Shown here one piece after another: positions 55,148-63,356 of a stretch of DNA of 64,000 nucleotides. The DNA comes from Streptomyces sp. NRRL B-1347 (lineage in GTDB: Bacteria > Actinomycetota > Actinomycetes > Streptomycetales > Streptomycetaceae): positions 124,001 through 188,000 of the forward strand of contig NZ_JOJM01000007.1 in NCBI RefSeq assembly GCF_000720325.1, written 5' to 3'. A program made the translations under genes and the position numbers. A model generated the notes under the pieces. The model searched no databases, was not told the DNA's origin, and was given only the letters and a program-made list of their open reading frames with translations. Numbering within the stretch: position 1 is the first letter of the stretch; each line of letters begins with the position of its first letter.

Positions 55148-56191
55148 ATGCGACGCCGACGCCTCGCCCCTGCCCTGCTCCTTCCCCTGGCGCTGGCCCT
55201 CGCCGCCTGCTCCGGGTCGTCGTCCGCCAGTTCGTCGACCGGCGGCCTCGGCGGGGGCAACACCGACGGCAAGGGGTCGCTCACCCTCAACGTCGGTGAC
55301 CAGAGGGGCGGTTCGGAGGCCGTCCTGCGCGCCGCCGGTGAGCTCGACGACCTCACGTACAAGATCAAGTGGTCGACGTTCACCTCGGGCCCGCCGCTCC
55401 TCGAAGCCGTCAACGCCAAGGCCGTGGACCTCGGCGCGGTCGGCAACACGCCGCCGGTGTTCGCGGCGGGCGCGGGCTCGAAGATCACCGTGGTGGCCGC
55501 GAGCCACGGCACGGCGCACGGCGAGGCCGTCGTCGTGCCGAAGGACTCGGGCCTGAAGCGCGCGGCCGACCTCAAGGGGAAGTCCGTGGCGGTGGCCCAG
55601 GGGTCGTCCGCGCACTACCAGCTGATCGCCTCCCTGAAGAAGGCCGGGCTCTCCCTGGCGGACGTCCACGTCAAGTACCTCCAACCGGCCGACGCGCTCG
55701 CCGCGTTCACCGGCGGCAAGGTGGACGCCTGGGCGGTGTGGGACCCGTACACCTCGCAGGTCCTGCGCGCCGGCAAGGGGCGGATTCTCACCGACGGCGA
55801 CGGCCTCGTCAACGGCCTCAGCTTCCAGGTGGCCGCGCCCGGCGCGCTTCAGGACGAGAAGAAGGCCGCCGCCGTCGCCGACTACCTCAAGCGGCTGCGC
55901 AAGGCGCAGAACTGGGTCTTCGAGCACCCCGAGGCATGGGCGAAGGTCTGGGCGAAGGACACGGGCCTGCCGTACGAGGTCGCCCTCGACTCGGTGAAGC
56001 GCACGCACGGCACGCGCGTCCCGGTCGCCGTCGACCGCAACGTCATCACGACCGAGCAGGCCATCGTCGACACCTTCGCCGATCTGAAGCTCGTCCCGCG
56101 CCGCGTCGACTTCCGCGACTTCACCGACACCCGGTTCAACGGCTCGCTGCCGCCCTCGACCACCGAGCCCCGCACGTACAAGGAGTCCTGA
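55148..56191 (+). CDS. ssuA: sulfonate ABC transporter substrate-binding lipoprotein
   Basis: A 347-residue binding protein. The lipobox is LALALAACSGSS, then a Ser/Gly linker and the type 2 periplasmic fold with GPPLLEAVNAKAVDLGAVGN and WAVWDPYTSQVLRAGKGR. It captures alkanesulfonates outside the cell. The gene is 103 bases after ssuB, with GAAGGGA ahead of the ATG. Confidence 0.9.
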   Translation: MRRRRLAPALLLPLALALAACSGSSSASSSTGGLGGGNTDGKGSLTLNVGDQRGGSEAVLRAAGELDDLTYKIKWSTFTSGPPLLEAVNAKAVDLGAVGNTPPVFAAGAGSKITVVAASHGTAHGEAVVVPKDSGLKRAADLKGKSVAVAQGSSAHYQLIASLKKAGLSLADVHVKYLQPADALAAFTGGKVDAWAVWDPYTSQVLRAGKGRILTDGDGLVNGLSFQVAAPGALQDEKKAAAVADYLKRLRKAQNWVFEHPEAWAKVWAKDTGLPYEVALDSVKRTHGTRVPVAVDRNVITTEQAIVDTFADLKLVPRRVDFRDFTDTRFNGSLPPSTTEPRTYKES

Positions 56192-56193
56192 CC

Positions 56194-57402
56194 ATGACCG
56201 TCCACCTGCACTGGTTCCTGCCGACCGGCGGCGACGGCCGCACCCTCGTCGACCGGCACGCCTACACCGACGGCGGCATCACCCGCTCCCGCGTCACCCC
56301 GGTGAGCGGCGTGCGGGCCCCCGACATCGAGTACCTGGCCCAGATCGCCAAGGCCGCCGAGCAGCTGGGCTTCGAGGCCGTGCTCACGCCTACCGGCACC
56401 TGGTGCGAGGACGCCTGGCTGACCACAGTGGCGCTCGCCAAGGACACGGAGCGGCTGAAGTTCCTGGTGGCATTCCGGCCGGGCGTCCTGTCCCCCGTGC
56501 TCGCCGCGCAGATGGCGGCGACGTACCAGCGCATCACCCGCGGCCGGCTGCTCCTGAACGTGGTGACCGGCGGCGACTCGACCGAACAGCGGCGCTTCGG
56601 CGACCACTTGGACCACGACCGCCGCTACGCCCGCACCGACGAGTTCCTCTCGGTGGTGCGCGGGGTGTGGAGCGGCAAGCCGTACGACTTCGACGGCACG
56701 CACTACCAGGTCGAGGGCGGGCTCACCGCGCTGCCGCCGGACCCGCTGCCGGAGATCTTCTTCGGCGGCTCGTCGGCCGCGGCGGGCCCGGTCGCGGCGC
56801 GCCACACCGATGTCTATCTGACCTGGGGCGAGCCGCCCGAGCAGGTGAAGAAGAAGATCGACTGGATCCGTGGTCTCGCCGAGGCGGAGGGGCGCACGGT
56901 CCGCTTCGGCATCCGCCTGCACACCATCTCCCGCGACTCGCCCAAGGAGGCGTGGGCCACCGCGCACCGCCTGCTCGACGACCTCGACGCGGACACCGTG
57001 GCCGCCGCGCAGGAGGCGCTCGGCCGCAGCGAGTCCGTGGGCCAGCAGCGCATGCTCGCGCTGCACGGCGGCTCCCGCGACGACCTGGTGGTCGCGCCCA
57101 ACCTGTGGGCGGGGGTCGGCCTGGTGCGCGGCGGCGCGGGCACCGCGCTCGTGGGCAGCCACGCGGAGGTCGCCGACCGCATCGAGGAGTACCACGCGCT
57201 CGGCGTCGAGCACTTCGTCTTCTCCGGCTATCCGCACCTGGAGGAGGCGTACTGGTTCGGCGAGGGCGTCATCCCCGACCTGGCGGCCCGCGGCCTGCTC
57301 TCCCGCATCCCGGCCTCGCCCCTGGCCGGGGTCCCCGCCGCCAACGGCCGCCCGGCGTCGGCGCCGGGCGGGGCTCCGCTCCTGGTGGCCGGGGGCCGCT
57401 GA
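56194..57402 (+). CDS. ssuD: FMNH2-dependent alkanesulfonate monooxygenase
   Basis: A 402-residue luciferase-like monooxygenase of the SsuD branch. Key positions include the N-terminal HWFLPTGGDGRTL, the active-site Cys in TGTWCEDAWLT, FLVAFRPGVLSPVLAAQMAA and VTGGDSTEQRRFGDHLDHD. It cleaves the C-S bond of sulfonates to sulfite and aldehyde. It starts two bases after ssuA's stop. An SsuE flavin reductase is not visible next to it. Confidence 0.92.
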   Translation: MTVHLHWFLPTGGDGRTLVDRHAYTDGGITRSRVTPVSGVRAPDIEYLAQIAKAAEQLGFEAVLTPTGTWCEDAWLTTVALAKDTERLKFLVAFRPGVLSPVLAAQMAATYQRITRGRLLLNVVTGGDSTEQRRFGDHLDHDRRYARTDEFLSVVRGVWSGKPYDFDGTHYQVEGGLTALPPDPLPEIFFGGSSAAAGPVAARHTDVYLTWGEPPEQVKKKIDWIRGLAEAEGRTVRFGIRLHTISRDSPKEAWATAHRLLDDLDADTVAAAQEALGRSESVGQQRMLALHGGSRDDLVVAPNLWAGVGLVRGGAGTALVGSHAEVADRIEEYHALGVEHFVFSGYPHLEEAYWFGEGVIPDLAARGLLSRIPASPLAGVPAANGRPASAPGGAPLLVAGGR

Positions 57403-57444
57403 CCCCGCGGGAAGATCCAGGACCCGGCCAGGGTTAGTAGAAGC

Positions 57445-58542
57445 GTGAACGACATCGGGGTGCGAGACGCGGACGTGACGGACGTCGACGTGGTGGTCGT
57501 GGGCGCGGGGCAGGCGGGCCTGTCCAGCGCCTACCACCTGCGGCGCAGGGGGTTCGAGCCGGAGCGGGACTTCGTCGTGCTCGACCACGCGCCCCGGCCG
57601 GGCGGCGCCTGGCAGTTCCGCTGGCCGTCGCTTACGTACGGCAAGGTGCACGGCATGCACGCGCTGCCGGGCATGGAGCTGACCGGCGCGGACCCCGCGC
57701 GCCCTTCGTCGGAGGTCATCGGCGCGTACTTCACCGCCTACGAGCAGCGCTTCGACCTGCGGGTGCGGCGCCCCGTCGACGTGCGCCGCGTCAGCGAGGG
57801 CGACGGCGGCCGGCTCCTGGTCGAGACCTCGGCCGGGACCTGGTCGACGCGCGCGCTCATCAACGCGACCGGCACCTGGGACAAGCCGTTCTGGCCGCGC
57901 TACCCGGGGCAGGAGACCTTCCTCGGGCGGCAGCTGCACACGGCCGTCTACCCCGGCCCCGAGGCGTTCCGCGGGCAGCGCGTCGTCGTCGTGGGCGGCG
58001 GCGCATCGGGCACCCAGCACCTGATGGAGATCGCCCCGTACGCCGCCGGGACCTGGTGGGTGACGCGGCGGCCGCCCGTGTTCGCCGACGGCCCCTTCGA
58101 CGAGGGGCGCGGGCGCGCCGCCGTCGCCCTGGTGGAGGACCGGGTCCGGCAGGGCCTGCCGCCCCAGAGCGTGGTGTCGGTGACCGGTCTCGCCGTCACG
58201 GACGCGGTGCGCGAGGCGCGTGCGAACGGCGTGCTCGACCGCCTTCCGATGTTCGACCGGATCACACCGACGGGCGTGGAGTGGGACGACGGTCGGACCG
58301 TCGAGGCCGACGTCATCCTGTGGGCGACCGGCTTCCGGGCGGCCGTCGACCACCTGGCGCCGCTCCGGCTGCGCGAGCCCGGCGGCGGCATCCGCATGGA
58401 CGGCACGCGGGCGGCCGCCGACCCGCGCGTGCACCTCGTCGGCTACGGCCCGTCGGCCAGCACCATCGGCGCGAACCGTGCGGGGCGCGCGGCGGTGCGG
58501 GACATCGTGCGGCTGCTCGAACGGGAGCCGGTGCCGGCCTGA
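57445..58542 (+). CDS. FAD/NAD(P)-binding flavoprotein monooxygenase-like
   Basis: A 365-residue flavin-containing oxidoreductase. The FAD motif is VVVVGAGQAGLSSAYHLRRR, PGGAWQFRWPSLTYGKVHGM follows, and the NAD(P)H motif is VVVVGGGASGTQHLMEI. The C-terminal ATGFRAAVDHLAPL is typical of BVMO/FMO-like proteins. It is 42 bases after ssuD and may share that transcript, perhaps serving sulfur or organosulfur oxidation; that is a context guess. Confidence 0.8.
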   Translation: MNDIGVRDADVTDVDVVVVGAGQAGLSSAYHLRRRGFEPERDFVVLDHAPRPGGAWQFRWPSLTYGKVHGMHALPGMELTGADPARPSSEVIGAYFTAYEQRFDLRVRRPVDVRRVSEGDGGRLLVETSAGTWSTRALINATGTWDKPFWPRYPGQETFLGRQLHTAVYPGPEAFRGQRVVVVGGGASGTQHLMEIAPYAAGTWWVTRRPPVFADGPFDEGRGRAAVALVEDRVRQGLPPQSVVSVTGLAVTDAVREARANGVLDRLPMFDRITPTGVEWDDGRTVEADVILWATGFRAAVDHLAPLRLREPGGGIRMDGTRAAADPRVHLVGYGPSASTIGANRAGRAAVRDIVRLLEREPVPA

Positions 58543-58589
58543 CCCGCGCTCAGCCCCCCCCTTCGGCCGCCCTCAGCCGTCAGCCGTGC

Positions 58590-58988
58590 TCAGGCGTGTG
58601 AGGGGGTCGGCGGCCGGTGTCCATGCGTGTCGCCCGGCGGGACGGCGAGCGCGTCGCTCAAGTGCAGGGCGACGTCGAACGATTCGACCACGCCCGCCAG
58701 GCGCAGCACCTTGCGATGGAAGGGGTCTTCCAGAACGACGGTGAGCCGCAGCTCCCTGCGCCGCGTCGCGGCCCGCGCCTGGCAGAGCAGCGAGAGGCCG
58801 CCGCAGTCCAGGAACGTCACCTCGCTGAGGTCCAGGATCACGTCGTGACGGCAGGTGAGGGTCAGCTCGGCCAGACGGCCGGTGAGCCGCTCGGTGGCGT
58901 AGATGTCCAGCTCTCCCCAGAGCGCGATGACCAGCCGCTCCCGCCGCACGTGGGAGCGGAGGCCGAAGGGAAGGCTGTCGTCGTGCAT
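58590..58988 (-). CDS. STAS-domain anti-sigma-factor antagonist-like
   Basis: A 132-residue single STAS protein. The phospho-site region is DLSEVTFLDCGGLSLL; the usual phosphorylated serine (D-S-x-G-L) is replaced by cysteine, so kinase control by serine phosphorylation is unlikely. GAGGGGGAACG precedes the ATG. No partner anti-sigma factor is adjacent. It could bind an anti-sigma factor constitutively or belong to another partner-switch role. Confidence 0.8.
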   Translation of the reverse strand: MHDDSLPFGLRSHVRRERLVIALWGELDIYATERLTGRLAELTLTCRHDVILDLSEVTFLDCGGLSLLCQARAATRRRELRLTVVLEDPFHRKVLRLAGVVESFDVALHLSDALAVPPGDTHGHRPPTPSHA

Positions 58989-59169
58989 CGTTCCCCCTCG
59001 TGGCGCCCTTGAGCGCGGATACGGGGTGTGGTGGCCTCCGCCTCCGGGCCACGGACGAACGGCCTGGAGCGAGGACCAGCCACATCGATTGCGGTTTGTG
59101 CGGTGAGCTGGCGCCACCGGGTGCACGGGCGGCGCGGTGGTGCCTATGGCATACCCGACAGGCGCAAGA

Positions 59170-59190
59170 TAATGCAACTCCCCTGCATTA
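59170..59190. promoter_or_regulatory. perfect inverted repeat upstream of the STAS gene
   Basis: TAATGCA-N7-TGCATTA is a perfect 7-bp-arm palindrome of 21 bp, 180 bases upstream of the STAS start. TTGCAT within it and downstream TATGCC could act as -35/-10 on the minus strand. It is an operator candidate; no regulator is obvious. Confidence 0.5.
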
Positions 59191-59211
59191 AACCTGTGTT
59201 GGCCGAGATGG

Positions 59212-59247
59212 CCGAGCCCCGGCGCGTGCGGCCACGCCGGGGCTCGG
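59212..59247. terminator. hairpin terminator of the DHA2 exporter gene
   Basis: CCGAGCCCCGG and its complement form an 11-bp stem with an inner helix and short loop, about 70 bases after the exporter stop. The rest of 58989-59315 shows no gene. Confidence 0.65.
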
Positions 59248-59315
59248 TGGAAGCAGAGCGTCCGCCAGGGGGCGAGCGCGATCCGCCAGGTCAGCGCCCG
59301 AGGGCCGGGCGCGGC

Positions 59316-60845
59316 TCAGTGCCCGCCGCTCGCCCGGAAGCCGCGCGGCACCAGCCACACGACGAGCAGGGCGACCGCCGTCACGATGCCGACACTGACG
59401 TACGCCGTGGTCGTCAGGGCGGACTCGAACGCCGCCCGGGCCGCGTCCAGGAGGCGGTCGCCCGCCGTGCCGCCCAGCGTCCCGGCGGCCTCGACGGCGC
59501 CGCCGATGGATTCCCGCGCGGCGGTGGGACGGCCGTCCATGTGCCCGGCGTAGGCGGTCGCGTGCAGCGAGCCGAGCAGCGCGACGCCGAGCCCGATGCC
59601 CAGTTCGTACGCGGTCTCCGACACGGCACCGGCCTGCCCGGCGCGTTCGGCGGGGACGGCGGACACGAGGACGGCGGCGGACGCGGTGACGGCGAGTCCG
59701 TCGCCGAGGCCGAGGGCGACGAACACGACGGCCACCACGCCGTAGGGCGTGGGTTCCGGTGACAGGGCGAGCACCAGGAAGCCGACGACGAGGCCGCCGA
59801 GGCCTAGCGCCATCACGGCCCGCACGCCGCAGCGCTCCATGAGCCACGGTGTGATCAGCGAGCCGACGAGCATCGCGCCGGCCGCGGGCAGCGTCCGCAG
59901 CCCGGCACCGAACGGCGAGTACCCGTGGACGTACTGGAGCCAGAGCGACATCAGGAACAGGGCCGCGCCGATCGCGAGCATGGCGAGGAAGATGGCGAGC
60001 GCCGCGGCCGTGAACGCGCGGCGCGTGAACAGGCGCACGTCCAGGAGCGGATCGGTGAGCCTCAGTTGGCGCCGGGTGAACACGGCGAGGAGGAGCACGC
60101 CCAGGGCCAGGATGGCCAGGTCACCGACGGCGAGACCGCCCTTGGCGACGTGCTTGATGCCCCAGGCGAGCGCGATCACGCCGACGACGGAGAGCGCGGC
60201 ACCGGGCCAGTCGAGCGAGCCGTTGCCCACGCTGCGGAACTCGGGCAGGAGCTTGATGCCGGCGACCACGGTCACGACGACGATGGGCACGTTCACCCAG
60301 AACGCCGCCGACCAGCCGTGCGTCTCCACGAGCAGCCCGCCGACGAGCGGGCCGACGGCGGCTCCCGCGCCCGCGACCGCGGCCCAGATGCCGATGGCGA
60401 GGGTCCGTTCGCGTGGGTCGGTGAAGACGCCACGGATCAGCGACAGCGTCGACGGCATGACCATCGCGCCGCCGATGCCGAGCAGCACGCGCCCGGCGAT
60501 GAGTTGCGCGGGTGTCGCGGCGGTCGCGGCGACGACGGAGGCGAGGCCGAACAGCACGAGGCCGGTCAGGAAGAGGCGTTTGCGGCCGAACCGGTCGCTG
60601 ACCGCGCCGGAGGTCACGAGCAGTCCGCCGAGGACCAGGCCGTAGATGTCGATGATCCACAGCTGTTGCACGGCGGTCGGCCGCATGTCGTCGATCAGTG
60701 ACGGGAGCGCCACGTTGAGGATGGTGGCGTCCATGGCCACCAGGAGCAGACTGGCGCACAGCACAGCGAGTGCGGCCCAACGTCCCGGAGCGGGCGTCGG
60801 GCGGCTTTCCGCGGCGGGGCCTGAGGAGTTCAGGTCACGGGCCAC
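59316..60845 (-). CDS. MFS exporter, DHA2 (14-helix) type
   Basis: A 509-residue DHA2 exporter. The motifs DATILNVALPSLIDDM, WIIDIYGLVLGGLLVTSGAV, GAVSDRFGRKRLFLTGLVLF and LIAGRVLLGIGGAMVMPSTL are present, as are the extra helices 13-14. Related proteins export dyes and antibiotics. The start is uncertain: the GTG at 60845 is used because an ATG at 60857 abuts the ribosome site. It is divergent from the FAD monooxygenase at 61133. Confidence 0.88.
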   Translation of the reverse strand: MARDLNSSGPAAESRPTPAPGRWAALAVLCASLLLVAMDATILNVALPSLIDDMRPTAVQQLWIIDIYGLVLGGLLVTSGAVSDRFGRKRLFLTGLVLFGLASVVAATAATPAQLIAGRVLLGIGGAMVMPSTLSLIRGVFTDPRERTLAIGIWAAVAGAGAAVGPLVGGLLVETHGWSAAFWVNVPIVVVTVVAGIKLLPEFRSVGNGSLDWPGAALSVVGVIALAWGIKHVAKGGLAVGDLAILALGVLLLAVFTRRQLRLTDPLLDVRLFTRRAFTAAALAIFLAMLAIGAALFLMSLWLQYVHGYSPFGAGLRTLPAAGAMLVGSLITPWLMERCGVRAVMALGLGGLVVGFLVLALSPEPTPYGVVAVVFVALGLGDGLAVTASAAVLVSAVPAERAGQAGAVSETAYELGIGLGVALLGSLHATAYAGHMDGRPTAARESIGGAVEAAGTLGGTAGDRLLDAARAAFESALTTTAYVSVGIVTAVALLVVWLVPRGFRASGGH

Positions 60846-60954
60846 GGGATATCTCATCCCTTCGGGCCCCGCGCACACGTGTGGCGGGCGGGGCAGATGT
60901 GGTGCGAGCGCCGGTGTGGCGCTCGTAGCCGAGTATGAACTATTCCCCTTATAG

Positions 60955-60966
60955 CCGCATATGCGG
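60955..60966. promoter_or_regulatory. palindrome between divergent exporter and monooxygenase
   Basis: CCGCATATGCGG is a perfect 12-bp palindrome in the divergent spacer 60846-61132. Such a site often binds a TetR- or MarR-type regulator of exporter/oxygenase pairs. No such regulator gene is adjacent. Confidence 0.4.
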
Positions 60967-61132
60967 GGTGGCCGTACAGGCCGAGCGTCACAGGACGAGG
61001 GCCATAAGCAGACGTGCTGGCTCGCAGCAGATCCAGCTGTTGGACTTCTGTACCGGCGCCCCCGACCGTGGAAGGACACGACATCAGCCGCACGAAGCGT
61101 CAGCGGCACCTCACTTCACGGGAGCGAAGCCC

Positions 61133-62326
61133 ATGAACAGCCATGTCCTCATCGCGGGCGCGGGCATCGGCGGCCTCACCGCCGCCCTGAGCCTGCACGC
61201 CGTCGGGATCGGCGTCACCGTCGTCGACAGCGTCCGCGAGATACGGCCGCTCGGCGTCGGCATCAACCTCCAGCCGCAGGCCGTGGGGGTCCTCACCGAG
61301 CTGGGCCTGGGGGACGCCCTCGCCGCCGTCGCGATCCCGACCGCCGAGCACCGGTACGCCGACTCGCGGGGCGAGCCGATGTTCGCGGACCCGCGAGGGC
61401 TCGCGCGGGGGTACCGCTGGCCCCAGTACTCCATCCACCGCGGCGAGTTGCAGATGCTGCTGCTCGACGCCGTGCGCGAGCGGCTCGGCGCGGACGCGGT
61501 ACGCACCGGCAACCGAGTAGAACGCTTTATCCAGACCGAGGAGGAGGTACGCGTCCGGGTCACCGACCGGGCCACGGGGGCCGCCTCGGTCCTGAGCGCC
61601 GGGCTGCTGGTCGGCGCGGACGGGCTGCACTCGACGGTCCGTGCCGCTCTCCACCCCGAGCAGGGCCCGCTGCTGTGGTCGGGGGTGCGGATGTGGCGGG
61701 GCGTCCTGGAGACCGAGCGCTTCGTGACGGGCCGCTCGGCGGTCATCGCCACGGACGGCCCGCGCCCCGACGGGAAACACGACGCGCAGTTCCTGGCGTA
61801 CCCGATCTCCCGCCCGGCCGACGACCGCGGCCGGTCCCTGCTCAACTGGGTGGCCCTGGTGATCGTGGCCGAGCCGGGGCCGCTGGACCCGGCGGCCGCG
61901 GACTGGAACGCGCCGGCGCGCCCCGAGGACGTCCTGCCGCACTTCGAGGGCTGGCGGATCGGCGGCCGCTCCGTCCACGACCTGGTCACCGGCAGCGAGT
62001 TGCTCCTGCGCTACCCCATGGTGGACCGCGACCCGCTGCCGCGCTGGGGCGAGGGCCGGGTGACGCTGCTCGGGGACGCCGCGCACCCCATGTACCCCGT
62101 GGGCGCCAACGGAGCGACGCAGGCCGTCATCGACGCGGGCGTCCTCGCCGAGCGCCTGGCCGCCGCCGACGACCCGCGTACGGCGCTCGCCGCGTACGAG
62201 ACGGAGCGCCGGGAGGCCACGACCCGCATCGTGGAGGCCAGCCGCCACATGCACGCGTCCGCACACTCCGGCGAGAGGGCCATCGACGCCATCACCTCGG
62301 CCTACCGCGCGGCCACGGGCGGCTGA
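61133..62326 (+). CDS. FAD-dependent monooxygenase (salicylate/PHBH-like)
   Basis: A 397-residue class A flavoprotein monooxygenase. The FAD motif is VLIAGAGIGGLTAALSLHAV, NLQPQAVGVLTELGLG follows, and the GD motif LLVGADGLHSTVRAAL and VTLLGDAAHPMYPVGANGAT are intact. The size fits flavin hydroxylases of aromatic or quinone-type substrates, including drug-modifying ones. The start after GGAG at 61133 is well placed. Its 3' end overlaps the next gene's stop (convergent). The substrate is unknown; it is divergent from a DHA2 exporter, so detoxification is possible. Confidence 0.85.
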   Translation: MNSHVLIAGAGIGGLTAALSLHAVGIGVTVVDSVREIRPLGVGINLQPQAVGVLTELGLGDALAAVAIPTAEHRYADSRGEPMFADPRGLARGYRWPQYSIHRGELQMLLLDAVRERLGADAVRTGNRVERFIQTEEEVRVRVTDRATGAASVLSAGLLVGADGLHSTVRAALHPEQGPLLWSGVRMWRGVLETERFVTGRSAVIATDGPRPDGKHDAQFLAYPISRPADDRGRSLLNWVALVIVAEPGPLDPAAADWNAPARPEDVLPHFEGWRIGGRSVHDLVTGSELLLRYPMVDRDPLPRWGEGRVTLLGDAAHPMYPVGANGATQAVIDAGVLAERLAAADDPRTALAAYETERREATTRIVEASRHMHASAHSGERAIDAITSAYRAATGG

Positions 62327-63270
62327 CCGGTTCGCTCACGCGTGTCGAGCGCCCGTGCCGCCGCCGGCGCCACGTGGCGCAGCGCCTTCTGCACCTGCTC
62401 GACGCCCGCGGTCTGCGAGAGCTGGTCCTGGGAGAGCGCGACGACGTCCAGGAGGCGGCCGTCGACCTGGACGCGGCCGATGCTGTTGATGATCCACAGG
62501 CCGGTCCGGCTGCGCGGCAGCCAGCCGTCCTTGGCAGGGTAGGTGGTGCCGGGGTCGGCGATGGTGTGCACGCCGCCCTCTATCTGCTCCTTGTCGAGGG
62601 TGCTCATCAGGTGCAGCTGGTACGTCCGCGACGGGCGCGAAAGGGGCGAGTCGGTTCGGTGCAGCACGTCCAGGAAGCGGAGCTGGTCGCCGACCGTGGT
62701 GGTGGTGAGGCCCCACAGGCCGTCCTCGCCGGGCGTGGTGTCCTTCATGCCGAGCCGCTGGTAGACCGCCGCCATGCCGGAGCTGCCGCCGACCAGCGGC
62801 CACAGCGCGGTGGCGGGCTCGTTCTCGCTCTGCCGGATCATCGGCGTGACCAGGGCGGTCTCGCGCTCGGTCAGGGGCCGCCGCTCGTCCTGGGACCTGA
62901 GCAGGAGCGCGGCCAGGATGTGCGACTTGACGACGCTCGCGGTGTGGAAGCGGAAGCCGGTGTCCCCGACGGTGGCGACGGCGCCCGTGGTCACGTCCCG
63001 GACGCCGATGGCGACCTGCCCTTCGGGGCGGGGCAGCGCGGTGGCGTACGCGGAGGAGACGGCGTCGCGCAGGACGGCCTGCGCCGTGGGGCGCCGGGGC
63101 TCGGCGGTCACCGGGGCGTCCGCCGTGTCGGCGGACGCCGTCGTGGTGGGGCTGAAGGCGCCCCAGGCCGCCCAGGCGAGGACGGCCGCGGCCCCGGCCG
63201 CCCCGACGGGGACGTACCACCGCCGACGGCGGTGACGTCGCTGGTCGGGGGCGTGCTGGGGTACGGGCAT
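62302..63270 (-). CDS. membrane-anchored serine hydrolase, class A beta-lactamase-like
   Basis: A 322-residue protein with a single N-terminal membrane helix (YVPVGAAGAAAVLAWAAWGA) then a penicillin-binding/beta-lactamase fold. The S-x-x-K motif is TASVVKSHI (Ser nucleophile), the S-D-N-like motif is RQSENEPATAL, and the K-T-G-like motif is altered to AKDGWLP. The variant second and third motifs argue for a PBP4-like or other serine hydrolase, not a true beta-lactamase. Its 25-bp convergent overlap with the FAD monooxygenase is unusual. Confidence 0.7.
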   Translation of the reverse strand: MPVPQHAPDQRRHRRRRWYVPVGAAGAAAVLAWAAWGAFSPTTTASADTADAPVTAEPRRPTAQAVLRDAVSSAYATALPRPEGQVAIGVRDVTTGAVATVGDTGFRFHTASVVKSHILAALLLRSQDERRPLTERETALVTPMIRQSENEPATALWPLVGGSSGMAAVYQRLGMKDTTPGEDGLWGLTTTTVGDQLRFLDVLHRTDSPLSRPSRTYQLHLMSTLDKEQIEGGVHTIADPGTTYPAKDGWLPRSRTGLWIINSIGRVQVDGRLLDVVALSQDQLSQTAGVEQVQKALRHVAPAAARALDTRERTGQPPVAAR

Positions 63271-63356
63271 GACGCGAGGGCTCCTGCTTCGGGGGGAAGA
63301 GGAGCACTTTAACCGGACAGATCAGATATGGGAAAAACTCATACGATATGTCCCGA

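Noticed and set aside
62302..63270. True class A beta-lactamase
   Set aside because: Only the S-x-x-K motif is canonical; the SDN and KTG positions are SEN and KDG, so a beta-lactamase-fold serine hydrolase is the safer call.
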